A stretch of 64,000 nt of DNA from Podocnemis expansa (GCA_007922195.1 ML682005.1:38434587-38498586), one strand, 5' to 3'; shown: positions 34,798-47,439, numbered from the stretch's first letter. Notes: a model not told the origin generated them from the letters alone. A program made the numbers and translations.

Positions 34798-37700
34798 CAT
34801 TTGGCTCAGTTTTGAATATGGGCCTGATTCTCATTTCACATGACTAAAAATTAGGCCTGACCACCCACTCCTTACAGTATTCCACATCCTTCAGGATAGA
34901 CAGGGAAAGAGAGAATGGGTGGTTCTTGTAATACTCACAATAAGGGAAATCAGGGAGTATAGTGATAAGCCTTCGAATTAGAGGTGGCTGGAAAAATGTC
35001 TGTGTCAAAATCAAAACACTTCACCAAATCATGTCAATTTCATGAGAATTTCATTGTGCAGCAGTGGTGGGGGGGGGGAGTTCTGATACTATTGAAGGGT
35101 CTCATTTTGATATTGTCAGAATGAAACATTTTGCATTGTCCTTTAAAAAGTGACTTTTCATGTGAGTTTTATTTTGCATTATATTATGTATAATAAAACA
35201 TTCAAAATAGAAATATTGTGAATGACCCAAAGTTTTGTCCTATTTGGAATGAAAATACACTTTGAAATCATCTGAGAAATGGAATTGCTGTTCTCTGTTG
35301 AACTCTACTTAGAATGACTAACAGTGCTCATTTTTAACTCCTCTTTGCAACCTATCTACTTCAGTCCCACTATGAACAGTTTACTGCTTCCCACTCTTTC
35401 ACATCATGAATACAATTGATTATCCTGTTTGAAGATCCCCTAATTATCCTGGCTTAATCTATGTGTCAAACAGCAGACATATCCAATGTCATGGTTGCCT
35501 AACATATTACAGTTTTGCTGTTCTTTCTCCACTAGAGGTCTCTAGAGATAACACTAGGAAGTGTCTTAAAACATCTTTTAACAATGGCTTTTGGTACTGT
35601 TGTATGCATATATATGCACCTAAATGAACAGCAGTTACTGTACTTTCATTATGCAGTTGCATGAAAAAGAGATCCAATTCACAAAGTATTGATGTGTAAA
35701 ATTAGTTACAATCAGGTTCATCAAATTAATTATTTTTTTAAATCTTCCTTTTTCTTTTGTGACATTAGTTATAAAATAGGGCCAGATTCTCAGCAGCTGT
35801 ACCTGCAGGTAGAGCTATGCCCATCTACACCAGTTGAAGATCAGGCCTCTAATAGTAGTACTGTCTTAAAAGCTAGTCGTAATACACTGATCTAACCTTT
35901 TCTTGTTTCACTCAATGCACCCTGATCTTAGCACCTCAGCTGTTGGCAGGAGACATGGGTCTGATTCTCAATTCACATGTTTTTGAAACCAATGTGATTC
36001 CATTTTTTTTTCAGGGAAGTTACATTTACATGGGTGAAGAATCAGAATCAGATACATGTTTACAGAACCTTGGGATCCATGCAATTTCAGTTGCGTGCAC
36101 AATATATTCAAAAGGAGTGATTGCACAAGGTGGATAAAGTGGTACTTTCTTTCGACATACATAGGCCTGCAATTGAATGGACATTTTTGCTTGAAGACTT
36201 TAGGCTGCCTTTTTAAAAAAAACTTGGCTCAAAGATCATATTATAAGAAAGGAGAGGGTCATTTAAGCTGATAAGTTGATAAAATCATAAATTGATATTC
36301 ACATTTTATCTCTGTTGAAAAGAAATAATGCCCTCTGCTCGTTCAAAATGTAAACCGCTGGAATGGGCTTTCTCTGTAATAGCAGAAATCTATTTTCTAT
36401 TGTTATAGCACGTAGCCATTTTAATCCCTAGCACATAGATGGGCTGCAGGCTGAAATTTCTTTCTGGTTAGGACTGAGTCTTTAGCCCTATTAATAGGGA
36501 TTTGCAGGCTTGGACTCTTTCTTTCACTAATACAAACCATATCTTTTTTTACATTACCCATTTTCTTTGATTTGAGACCTATTGTAAATTTCCACATTGC
36601 AAAAACAGATCTATTATTGCTGAATCAGACTCTGCATTAATAAGACAGCATGCATGCCATCCTACATACACATAAATAAATAAAGAGTCCAATAAACGTG
36701 GACAGGCTCTCTTGTGCTCAGTGAACAAAGTGACAGATCATTCAAAGACATTACAAGAATATAAAGGTCTAATTCTGTACCATTGCAGTCATTGGGGATA
36801 TTGCCATTGTATTCAAAGAATGCAGGATTAAGGTCTGAGTATATGTATTCCTATAGCTGGCATTTCTTGACAGATAACATCTCTATTTTTTATTGACTTT
36901 CAATTTCAAGAAATACTTTTTTTTGTAAATTATATGTTTGTATGTTTATAAAAAAAATCTGTTTTATTGAAAAGATGGATACAGGACAATTGAAGGAATG
37001 TACAGGGCCAGACAACACAGACATAGTACTTTATAAGTTCAGTTACCGGGAAAAACATTTGTTTAAAAATTCTCTATTCATATAATGCCTTAAATGAAGC
37101 CTGACTGTTTTGGAGGTTTTGGTTTTTTTGATTTTTTTCCCCCCCTAAAAGCTAGATGACAGTTTGCACAGAAATTATGGACTTGATGCCAGAATCACTG
37201 AGTGAAGTTTTAAGGTATGTGTCATGCCAGAGGTTAGCATAGGTAAATGTAACAATTCCTCAAGCCTTAAAATCTAGGAAATTTGAAAGTGGAGGACTAG
37301 ATACCTCACTGCCTCAGGATAGCGGTAATGGGATGTGGAGCATTTCAGCTATGGGTCATCACCAGTGTAAGGCAGCCATGATGAAAAGATAAACATCAGA
37401 ATAAGTCAGAATTTATCTGCTGATGGCCGGTGGTGACTCATCATGCTAACCACTGTTTCTTCCAACCACTACCTTACTGTTTTCTCTCCACCATCCCGTT
37501 CGGATCTTTTCCTCCCTCTCAAAAAAAGTGGCCCTATTAGAGAGTACTGAGTGTTCATATCTCTGACACATGGAGTGGCTCTTGGCTGACTCTTGACACT
37601 ATATTTTAGCCCAATATACATTTAGCAAATATGAATTTTAATGACTGTTACACTTATGGGGGTAGCTGCGCATCTTTCCTCTTTCTACTCTGAGTGCACG

Positions 37701-40700
37701 CTCCTCAGGTTGTCAGCTTCTTGCCATTACTGTCTTAGGGAAGATGAAATCTGATGATTCTTAGATTGGAGCCCAGGTTCACTACTCTACATACTTTGCA
37801 GGCCCAGATGGACTGCAGGCACTTGTTCATCTTTCCTCTGGGAACCAGTAAATACTGTTATTGACTAACAGCCTTCTTAAAAGAAGGTTTTATCTAGCAG
37901 TTGGGGGGTGGGGGGAACATTAGGAAAAAGGATTTAAAGCAACATACAACTTACCCATGTTTTATCTTAGCTACTCTTAACACTTCACTACAAGTAGATT
38001 AGGTAGGCTTTCCTCTTCATTTATAGGAAGAGAACTAGCTAATTTATGTTCCACTAAAAGGCCCAGATCCCTTAAATAAAAGCTCTTAGGGCATTATAAA
38101 AAAAGGTCCTTCTCTGCTTCCCACACAGAGCCATATTATGAAATATCTATCCGCATGTACAGTACAGATGCCATGATAGTGACTACTGAAGTGTCAGTAA
38201 TTAACAATAACCCCCATATTTCCTACAGTGACTGAGGGAAAAGAATGGGCCAGTTTCTTGCAGGTATATGGTATATCTACACCACCAGATTAATTTCACA
38301 TCACAGATACAAAAACAAGGGCAAATGGAAGAGGTAAAGAAAAAAAGTTGAGATGGGAGAAAGCTTAGCTAGAGAAATAAAATCCCAGGTTTTCTCTAGT
38401 ATTATTGAGGTTTTCTTCAATTCTACCTGGAATTCAGTAGCTCTGCCTATATGAAGTGATGATTTTTACTGCAATTTAGAGATAGGAACTTTACAGTAAT
38501 CTAGGTAGAGTTACACCTGCTGGCAATAGGGAAAAACCAAAAAGAGTGAGGTTTTTTTGGTCACCTTTTACCATGATATGCTTGTCTGTGGCATTTGAAA
38601 AACACCAACAATATCTAATATGTATATTTTCTACTCCTGAAAATAAACCTATGCCTGTTTACAAATCGTAGTTTAATGACAGAAAAGGGAACATCTTTCC
38701 CCAGTGACCCAACTTTTCTCTTGACTGAGTTTTCCTGTAAATGCTAGAGTTTCATATCAGTCATGACTGTGCTTTTTGGAATACAGTCACACTGAAGATC
38801 ACAGGTCTAAACTCCCACGCCCTCTTGTTTTCCAGCCATGATCTTAACACAGTCTTGGAGTGCAATCAATAGAGCTCTTTCTTTCAGTTAATTCAGTCTT
38901 TCTTACATCTTACATTCCACAATTCTATGTAATAGGTCATTGTGACAGTCAGTGAACCTTTACTCAGTTTTCAGTTAGCTAGACCAACAATTTAAGGGAG
39001 CCTGCTAGGCCTCAGTTTTTTTACAATTGTCTCTCCAGCCAAAGTTTCTGTTGCTGAAGGCAATTAACCCTGTTTAACATCAGCAGAATCTAGCAAAACA
39101 CAATGCTAGATTTAAATACACTGCTTCATATGATCCCGACACAAGTCCAAATGAAGGTGCAAGAGCTTGATCCATAATACATGTTGTTATATACGGAAAA
39201 ATAAATCCAAGCTCTTTGTATATACAGCCCAGGCTAGCCATTTACCTGTATATCATGTAATAATATAATGCCTGACAAAGTGTTTACATTGTAATTTCTA
39301 TCCTCAAGATCAGGACAGAGGCCACATAGATCATACCAAATAATGTTCAGGAACAAATAATTAATGCATGGTAATCATCGTGTCAACAAAGCCAACCGTC
39401 CAGTTATGAAGGCCCTGGTTTGGCAATATATTTAAAGTATCTGTCTAACTTTAAGCAGCTGACTAGTCTCATTGACTTAAGTGGAACTAATCACATGTGT
39501 AAAGTGAAACATGAGTTAACTGAAGCCACAGTGCTGTATTTATTGTTGGAAAAGTGTCACCATAATTTTATAGTTCCAAAGAGTAATCAGTTGATTCTGG
39601 TTATCTTGGATATATTGAAATATTTCTTTTTAAAATAATACTAAAAGTGTTTGCTGCAGCTCACATACCAAGAGACAAAGGCTTATACATGTATGAATAT
39701 GCAGTCATTCTCCACTTTAAAATATGTATACTCATCCTACCCTTTTATATATGTATGCACCACATCTTTTTTTCTCTCTTTAATGAAGTTGGACAATTTG
39801 TGACAGGACACAAAGGAAATTCATTATATTTAGTAATAGAAAACCCATTTCTCATTTTTCCAGAGGCAAGCAGCTGCAATGAAATTGCCTAAACCACTAT
39901 ATCACAATTCCCCACCTTTGTGGTTCTTAAGGTCACCCTCCAGGGTCTTCAATTTCCTTATGTTCACAGCTTGGCACCTGGTAATTTTCAGTATCAGGAA
40001 ATATAAGGAAGCTATATATTTTTTATTCTACAAAGGAATTTTTTTGATTTAGGAAGAAATAAATCTGTCAGGATGAAAATATTAAAAATAAGACGCTTGA
40101 CTGTAATAATCACAGCAGTGTCACTGCCAATTTTGTTTAGCAAACTTAGGAAAGAAAATTTTCAGCATGACAAAGAAACTTCCCATCTCCTCTAAAGAAA
40201 TGGTCAACACTAGGGAAATGGAATTTATATTTCAATAATCTGGGAGCTTTAAGGATAATTTATGGTAATAAAACTGACTGCTAAGCAGAATTACCTTTCC
40301 TTAAAAAGTTATTCAGCATATTCTCTGGTACCAACTTCAGTGGATGTTCAATTACTAAAGTGAAGCAAGATTGGATCAGTTTCTTTGTAATAAATAATCA
40401 TGTGCTTTGTATACTAGTATTAATTTTTGAGAATTATTACAATCCATCATGCCTTGTACTAGGCAATGACACAGTCCTCAGCTGATTTCCCTGAGAACAG
40501 CTTCAGAGTCAGATTGAAGAATTCAGTCTCTTTTGGCAATGCAATGAAGTAAAATTAAAGTTTCCTTTGAGTATGACTATATTTCCATTACATTTATTAT
40601 ATTTCCAAATGTGGCTTTCATTTAATTCTTAATAAGTTATCTATCTGAAGGAGAATAAATATTCAGTTCCAGTTAAAATTTTTGGTTTTATTTTCATAAG

Positions 40701-41309
40701 AAATTCATTAAATGAATGGCACAAAAATACTATGCAGTTTATGTAAAAAATCAAAACACTGAGCAAAAAGTAAACGCTCAGAGAATATTTCTTCAATTTG
40801 CTACAAAAATATTTATCACCACGACTATATCAGTTTTTGCTGTTACGATGTCTACTAACTGATAATAAATTTGTTCTATCTGAGTTAGTAATATGTGTGA
40901 TCAAACTTTTCTTCCATTTCAAGATTACAAGGTGTCTTCTGCACATTTGTATTACTTCTGCCTGGCTAATAAAATTACTACAAGGTTCCTGTGGAAATAT
41001 GGTTACCAAGAGCATTTAGACCAAACTAGGTTCTTTTAAATGCTAACAGAATGAGAAAGCAAGCACTTGCCAGTTTGCTATTGTGCCATTATGGGTGCAT
41101 GTACAGCTGCAACTACATTACATAAAAAATGAGAAATAGACAAAAGTTTGGAAACTAAAATTTAACATCACCAATCAGTAGCTCACTGTAACTGTGGAAT
41201 TAATGCCTGTTTATTGCTGGGTATATCCTTCTCCACATGATGTACTGGAGTTGTTTAGATGTGGTCAAATTTGTGGTCAGTGTGCTGTCCTGGAATCTGG
41301 GATACTTGA
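34798..41309. other. Long AT-rich stretch without recognised repeats
   Basis: In 6.5 kb I recognise no LINE, PLE, DNA transposon end or SINE core, in contrast to the rest of the window. Short homopolymer runs occur: G near 35070-35080, T/C near 37120-37146. Open frames are all under 90 codons without motifs. It may be older or less repeat-dense sequence. I cannot judge conservation without an alignment. Confidence 0.45.
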
Positions 41310-41540
41310 TTCTAATTTTTTGTTCTGTTACAGTCTTCCTATGTGACCTTGGGCAAGCCATTTACTTGCTCTGTGCCTCTGTTCCCCATCTGTTAAATGA
41401 GGATAATAGCACTCACCTTCCCCTTCCCCTTCCCCTTCCCCTTCCCACAGGGGTGCAGTGAGGATAACAACAAAAAAAACTGTGATGTGCTTGGATACTA
41501 TGTGTGACCCTAAGGCAGGTAGATAACACCTCACAAAAAT
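41310..41540 (+). repeat. MIR-like SINE with an internal CCTTCC repeat
   Basis: ATGTGACCTTGGGCAAGCCA, TTTACTTGCTCTGTGCCTCT and ATCTGTTAAATGAGGATAAT match the MIR core order well. It continues to GTGATGTGCTTGGATACTA. A hexamer array (CCTTCC, about five units, 41415-41446) has expanded inside it. Confidence 0.65.
41415..41446. repeat. (CCTTCC)n microsatellite
   Basis: About 5.3 perfect units of a six-base repeat, homopyrimidine on the plus strand. Confidence 0.95.
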
Positions 41541-41879
41541 TTAAAATGCTCCAAAAGGTTTAGAGCTAATGTTAAATTGTCATGTTTAGTACTGGATTAA
41601 TGTCACAACTTTACTTTTTAGAAAACAGCCCAGAGTAATTTTTTGAATACAGCCTAGGTAATACACTAACAAAAAATGCAAGCTCACTCGTTCTGTTCTT
41701 CAGGAGCAAGAACTGTTTCCTCACCAGTCTTGAACGCCTTTAACTTGCATTGGAGCCTAGCACCAAATCCTGTGAATAACTGTCATTCCGCTTTGCTGCA
41801 ATGATCACACGTGTGCCAGAAGCCTTCTGAGACAACATGTATCAATGTTGCCTTTACCTACCAACCAATAGCAGCTCTG

Positions 41880-43350
41880 CTTCCCTAGCATTCAGTTCAC
41901 TCACTTGTCATGTTCTGGACAGCCTGAAGGAGTCCCATTCCATGACTTGTGAACCTGATGCAAGCTTTCTTTGGCTTGTGAAAGAGAGTCATGAACAACT
42001 GGTATGACACCTAACCAAAATAGCCAGTGCATCATTTAGAGAAGGAATCTTTCCTTTCTTCTTCAAAGATGCAGTAATCTGACCGACATTAAAGAAATCC
42101 ATCTTAGATACATTGGTTCTAGCCAACTGATGGCCTCATATTGAACTGCCCATGGAGAATACAGCCAAATTCTGACTACAGGTTCATCTAACTGGAGGTA
42201 ACATTCTGGACCTGCACAACCTGGATTTAAGATTAGTACATGGAAATGAAACTGCCTTAGTGGCACTAATGGATGGTTTCTTGTTAATGGATACAAGAAC
42301 AGACAGTCACTGTCATCCTTCTGGACCTCTCTGGACCATATGACACTGCTGACCAAGAGATTCTGCCATCTCAATGAGAGAAGTCATAGCGATCCAGGAT
42401 AATGTGCTAAAATTGTTTGACTCCTTCCTGGAGGGATGGATTCAATGAGTAGTGATGGGAAACTACATCTCCACTACTTGACCCTTTTCTTCTAGAGTTC
42501 CAAAAGTTCAAATTCTCTCTCCAGTCCTTTTCAACATCTACATAGAACTGCTAGGAGAACTGGTTAGATAACATGGACTCAAGTGTCAGCAATTCACAGA
42601 TGGTTCACAGTCATACCTATTCTTCACCACATATGACCACACACTACCATCCATTGGCCCAATGCTTGGATGAGATTAACTTATAGGTAAAGAACAAGTG
42701 GCTGACATTCAACTGAAGCAAAACAGGTGGTGCTTGTGAACAGATGAAAGTATTTTGAAAAGTCTGTAGCCATGGTGCAGTCTCCTTTGATTGAAGATTC
42801 ACATCATAATTGATTCATTAAGTCCCTAATCTAGGGTACTATTGGATTCATCACTAGCACTGAGCTTTCATATAGCATTATCCATGAGTAATACTTTTTA
42901 CCCTTTCCTCTTGACTAGAACACTCAGTTCTATCCTGGAAGAGAAAGACCTGGCCTCATTATTCATGCTTTTTTGTCATTTTTAGATTCGACAGTAATGC
43001 GTAAAACTGAGCATGAAGCTTTCAGCTACAAGAGAATATTACAGTGTTTCCTAAGTAACATACTACCACAAGAACTGCAGACTGGTCCTCAGCTCCATAT
43101 ACTGGCTTCCAGTAACATTTTAAATATGTTTTCATAACTACAAACCAGTATACATATTAACATATTCCTCCACAAGGGGTACTGAAAACTCCTGCTAATG
43201 TACCTGTGCGCTTATTTAGGTATATCTTAGTGAGAGCCAACTGAGCCTTATTGGTATACTTTTATCTCTCCCAAAACGCAAGTGTGATTCCTCTAATATT
43301 GTACAGATTGAATAGATGTAAGTAGTTCACAATATAAGCACTTTGTTTCA
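41880..43350 (+). mobile_element. Fossil L2-like LINE
   Basis: The plus strand reads, through many shifts and stops, the L2 reverse transcriptase order. A VILLDLSGPYDTADQEIL block (42310-42365; L2 has LLDLSAAFDTVDHEIL) comes first, then VLKLFDSFLEG, LSPVLFNIYIELLGELVR, LKCQQFTDGSQSYLF (in place of the YADD motif) and a YWLPVTF block near 43100. It is strongly diverged and the boundaries are approximate. An antisense frame of 103 codons at 42063-42374 is a shadow. Confidence 0.72.
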
Positions 43351-44831
43351 GGGGAAATTTGAACAAGAATCAACACCTAGGAAGATTTTTACTGCTGAGG
43401 ACATGTGTTGCGGGCCATTATAGCTGATTTTGTTATTAGGGATGTAATAATGAGGGAAAAATCTTGAGAGATGCTGAGCACCTCTTACACACTTTTGTAA
43501 TTCCAAATCCAAACATCATTTTGCCTTCTATATCTTCTTGCCATCTATATTTATTTTATATTGTCTTTATCTAACATTTCTCTCCAAATAGGATGTAGTG
43601 CAAGAGCACATTCTGACAGTGACCACATGTGCAAATCATTTACTGTTTCTGTATCTGGGATGAGTTGCTATAGCTGTGGGTATTTGTTATAACACGAGTT
43701 TGGGGTGTCTGTGCTGTAGAATGACTATTCTAGGTTGCATCAGTCTGAGATATGGTATAAACATACAACTTGCCAATGTCAAACAACAGGGTAGAGAGTT
43801 GTCGTGCTTTCAATGGAACTTAAAAAAAGAGATAAAACTACTGTTTCAAAGCTGTTGGAACATTGAATGTACATGCAGCACATAAAGCAGCTTGTGTCAC
43901 TTCCAGAATCACTACTAATGTGGTAGCTACTACCGCTGCCATGAGACTAATTAAACTATTTATTTGAATTTGACTGATTAAGTCAGAAGAATAAACACTG
44001 AATTTTAGTTTCTAATTGATTTTATATCAGCAAATTGTAGCATTTCGTGATAAAAGCAGGTACAGTATGTACCTAAAAAGTGAGCTATTTGGTAAGTACA
44101 GAAGGCAAATATGTAACACTAATCATTACATATTGGTAAAATAGTCAAAAATAGTTGTTTTGAGAATGAAATAATATGTTCCACATAGTTCATTGACGTT
44201 ATTTATGAGTCAACCAATCAAAACCTGAGTTTGTGAATCTAGTTTACAGCAGACCATGCTGCAGGCTACTTCCTCTTGCTTTTCAAAACTTTTAAATTAG
44301 GAAAGCCATTCTCTATGATAAGTTATACAACAGCAAACAGTCATGCATGCAAATATATGTCAGATCACTAGATGTCCTCCTCCCACAAAATTTGTTTTCA
44401 TTCCTACTTCTACTTCATAAACAAACCAGTAATATATATTTTTAAAAATACAGAAAGCAATGCAACAATGAAAACTTTACAATGCAAATTCTTGTCATAA
44501 ATGGCCTAGTCCTGAAAAAAGTAATCAAGACCTGAGTAAAAGCTTTATGTTTGTGAAAATGTCTTGCACAGAGTAGGCTATAGGGAGGATTTCTCTGCCA
44601 TTACAAGTGCTGCTGGCTCAGACCACCTATGTAGCCAATTTACTAATGACTACTACTGCAAATCTGGGGATCTGTGGATACAACACTTGGCTCCTTTCCT
44701 AAGCAAAGTTTTCAGTATGTGAGCATGTGCATGGCCCTCATGCCCCTTCCTCACATATAGGTGATACAACTATTTCTCCCTCCATATTCCTTGGTATTGA
44801 CCTCTTGGGCATCTGATGTCCATGACATGCA
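43351..44831. other. Unassigned AT-rich sequence
   Basis: Nothing recognised. Confidence 0.5.
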
Positions 44832-44897
44832 GTGTGTGTGTGTGTGTGCGCGCGCGCGTGCGCGCGCACGTGCGCACGTGCGCACACGCACATGCAC
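44832..44897. repeat. 66-bp alternating purine-pyrimidine tract
   Basis: Every base from 44832 to 44897 alternates purine and pyrimidine: (GT)n, then (GC)n, then mixed CACGTGCGCACGTGCGCACA. Such tracts, above all GC/GT mixtures, are the standard Z-DNA-forming sequence. The right part is also internally palindromic (GTGCGCAC). Both strands show open frames here only because of the dinucleotide composition. Confidence 0.95.
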
Positions 44898-45110
44898 TCA
44901 CGGTCATGAGCAAAATTCTTTGGACATATTTTCTTCTCTGGAACTTGTTCACTGGGAGCACCCACTCTCTGCCACAGTAAGTTGTCACATGACTCCAAAA
45001 CTCTCCTTAGAATTTGGTCCAGAGGGTCAGATTTTCAAAATGACTACAAACAGTGGCATCAACATATTTTTATGCACCAATGTTATACATACAATAGATA
45101 TTTACATGTA

Positions 45111-45133
45111 TATCTATCTATCTATCTATCTAT
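45111..45133. repeat. (TATC)n microsatellite
   Basis: Nearly six tetranucleotide units, ending TATCTATG. Confidence 0.9.
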
Positions 45134-45584
45134 GTGTAATTGGCCCTGCTTAAGGCAAAAGTGTAACACGAAGCCACCTCTTTTTACAGTAATGAATAAC
45201 CCTCTGGTGCTTGAGTTTAAGAGCTGACTTGTCTAACTGATAGCCATTGCAGACATTACCCTTTTATATAAACTAGCCATTAAATAAGGATAAAGATCCA
45301 CAGTCTCAGAGTGTAGCTTATATGTGCATCTAACTTATTAATGCATCATGTTATTAATTTTATATATTACTTGTACTTCAATTGCACCCCATATGTCCTA
45401 GTCATGGACCATGATGCTGTTCAATGAAAAGGCTTTTAAAAAATAATAAACTAATGTGGGAGAATAGTGATGCTAGGTGCTAGTAATTGAAAGGTGTCAG
45501 AAGTAGAAGGTCATCATTAGAGTAGACATAGGTGCCTTTTTAAAAAAAAAAGTTGGTATTATTTCTACTATGGTAGCACACAAT
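45134..45584. other. Unassigned spacer
   Basis: Nothing recognised; an A-run lies at about 45542-45551. Confidence 0.5.
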
Positions 45585-46016
45585 GGTTATGTCTATGCTA
45601 TGGGCTTAAGTCAACGTAAGGAGGCTTAAATTGACTTAAGCAAAACCCTGGCCACATTTGGAGTTCATTAAGTCAACTTAAGGGCTTCCTTAAGTCGACA
45701 TGATAAGTCTCACTCTTTAAGTCGACTTAAGCATTAAGTCAACTTTATTAAGTCAACTTAATGCAATGTGGCTATCTAAGTTGGCTTAAGAAGCCTATGT
45801 AATAACATATGCCTGCTTAAGTCGACTTCGTAAAGTCAGCTTAAGCAAACACATTTCTTTACTAGGACACTTTCTTAAGTTGACTTAACCAACTTTGTTA
45901 AGTCAACTTAAGGGAAGGGTAGACTCACTAAATCGACTTAATAAAGTTGACTTTAAGCAGACTTTATTAAGTCGACTTAATAAAGGTGATTTAGCATTTC
46001 TTCTGTAGACATACCC
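45585..46016. mobile_element. Harbinger-type MITE, TTAAGTCGACTTAA type
   Basis: The ends are GGTTATGTCTATGC and, reversed, GGGTATGTCTACAG. The triplet AAT flanks both sides (45582-45584 and 46017-46019). Its 432 bases consist largely of TTAAGTCGACTTAA and close variants, at least eight of them, in both spacing directions. The same palindrome sits just inside both ends of the Harbinger at 50.25 kb. Confidence 0.88.
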
Positions 46017-46423
46017 AATGTTCCCAATCAGTTTTGGGGCTCCTTTATGTTAAGTGCTATATATACACAGAAAGGCATGGTAGCTGCCCAAAAATCTTAC
46101 AACTTAATCTGAAGAACACTGGCCTAGTGGAGAGTTATAGTTTAAAATATTCTGCTGTGTTTCTGAGCTTTAGCTTTTAAAGCTGCTGGATAGTCTTTGG
46201 ATAACACTGGTTATTTCAAAATAAAAAAGATTAGGTCCACACGACGTTTTCTTATTTTGAAACAAAGGGCTCCGTTGTTTTGAAATAAGAGCATCATTTC
46301 AAAACAGCATAAACCTGGTTAGTTTCAAAATGGCTGTTATTTCAAAATGGTGGTTTCGAAATAACACTGTGTGGACACGTTATTTCGCAATAACCATCAT
46401 ATCAAAATAGCACGTTGCATCTT

Positions 46424-47294
46424 CTTCCCAGGGTGCATGGCACCCTGGGAGAAAAGCCCACCCCCCCCAGCACCCTACCCAGGCGCCACACCAGACAGCC
46501 CCCATGGGGTGCCCAGAGCTGCTGCCGCTCACCTCACCACCAACTCCGGGAGGCTGCAGGCCCTGCGGGGTGCCTGGAGCCACTGCGGCTCACCCTGCCA
46601 CCTGCTCTCCTGGGCTGCAGCCCCCCAAAACCGGGGGACGGGGTGAGCGGTGGCAGCTCCAGACACTCCACTGGGGCTGTAGCCCCTTGGAGCTGGTGGC
46701 GGGGTGAGCCATGGTGGCTCCAGGCACCCCGCCAGGGCTGCAGCACCCTGGAGCTGGCGGGGGGCAGAGCCAGAAGAGAGGCTCCCCAGACCACTTCTGC
46801 CAATGTGGTGGGGCAGTTGGGGGAACGAAGCTCCCAGTGGGCTTTAGCCATGGGAGCTGGAGTCCGATGCCACCGCTCCCCAAGCTGCTGGCCCCACTGC
46901 AGGGGCCGTGGGGCCAAAGCCGGCGCTGGGGATCGTGGCGTTCCACCCCCCCCAACAGAGCGACACCGGCGCAGATGAGTGATGTCATCAGAGGAGCACC
47001 ACGGTGCTGTCCCCTTTTGATGCCCCTCAAAATGCCAGCGCCCTCCTGCAACGCAGGGGCTGCTTACTGCGTAGCGCTGGCCCTGCGCAGGGCAAGCGGT
47101 TTGGGTATCTGTGGCATCCCCAGGCTTCTGGCTTGCAGCTCCCACTGCAAGCCACCGTGGTCCCCCGTCTTCCCACCCTGGTTTCTTTTTCCCCTGCCTA
47201 GCTTTCCAGGTGAGAGCCCCACAGGGGATTGGGTGGCAACATGGCCCTGCCAGGGGGCCATGTTGCCATACCTCCCAGGGTGCCCCTCTCAGGG
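46424..47294. repeat. GC-rich core with about 75-bp tandem units
   Basis: Between about 46555 and 46760 a unit of roughly 75 bases recurs: GGGCTGCAGC, then AGCTGGYGG, GGGGTGAGCC and CTCCAGGCACCCCGCC. The core opens with a hairpin, CCCAGGGTGCATGGCACCCT, near 46428. The translations are repetitive in glycine, proline, serine and tryptophan and have no recognisable domain. I read this as minisatellite-type sequence, not a gene. Confidence 0.6.
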
Positions 47295-47337
47295 AATCGA
47301 AATAGCATGTCCAAACACAGGACATGCTATTTCGATT
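47295..47337. repeat. Perfect 18-bp hairpin with 7-base loop
   Basis: AATCGAAATAGCATGTCC (47295-47312), loop AAACACA, then GGACATGCTATTTCGATT (47320-47337). The arms are exact complements. It lies at the junction of the GC-rich core and the AT-rich right arm of the MITE. Confidence 0.97.
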
Positions 47338-47439
47338 GGAGGGGCTTGACTTATTTCAAATTATTTTTTTTCATTCAAAATAAGTCATTTTGAAATAAGC
47401 TTTTATTTTGAAATAAAACATTGTGTGTGGACATAGCCT

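Larger units (their letters stand above)
46229..47439. mobile_element. TATTTCGAAATA-type MITE with 0.9-kb GC-rich core
   Basis: The left end GATTAGGTCCACAC and the right end, reversed GGCTATGTCCACAC, are degenerate inverted copies. AT-rich arms of TTATTTCAAAATGG-type words (46229-46420 and 47295-47439) enclose a GC-rich core, so a core seems to have been added to a MITE. An internal GTGTGGACAC at about 46369-46378 could be the right end of a smaller nested MITE. The flanking triplets (AAA and TTT) do not match. Long frames in the core (263 codons minus, 212 and 187 plus) overlap each other. Confidence 0.65.

Noticed and set aside
42063..42374. 103-codon minus-strand frame
   Set aside because: Antisense to the fossil L2-like LINE, whose translated motifs lie on the plus strand.
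44738..45153. Frames through the GT/GC repeat as proteins
   Set aside because: Their Cys-Ala and Thr-His repeats come only from dinucleotide repetition.
45585..46016. CRISPR-like array because of regularly repeated palindromes
   Set aside because: The repeats are unevenly spaced, have no unique spacers of constant size, lie in vertebrate DNA and are bounded by transposon ends and a 3-bp duplication.
46415..47349. Open frames of 263 codons (minus) and 212/187 codons (plus) as a gene
   Set aside because: They overlap each other in GC-rich tandem repeats, have no recognisable domain, and the stop-free length is expected from the composition.
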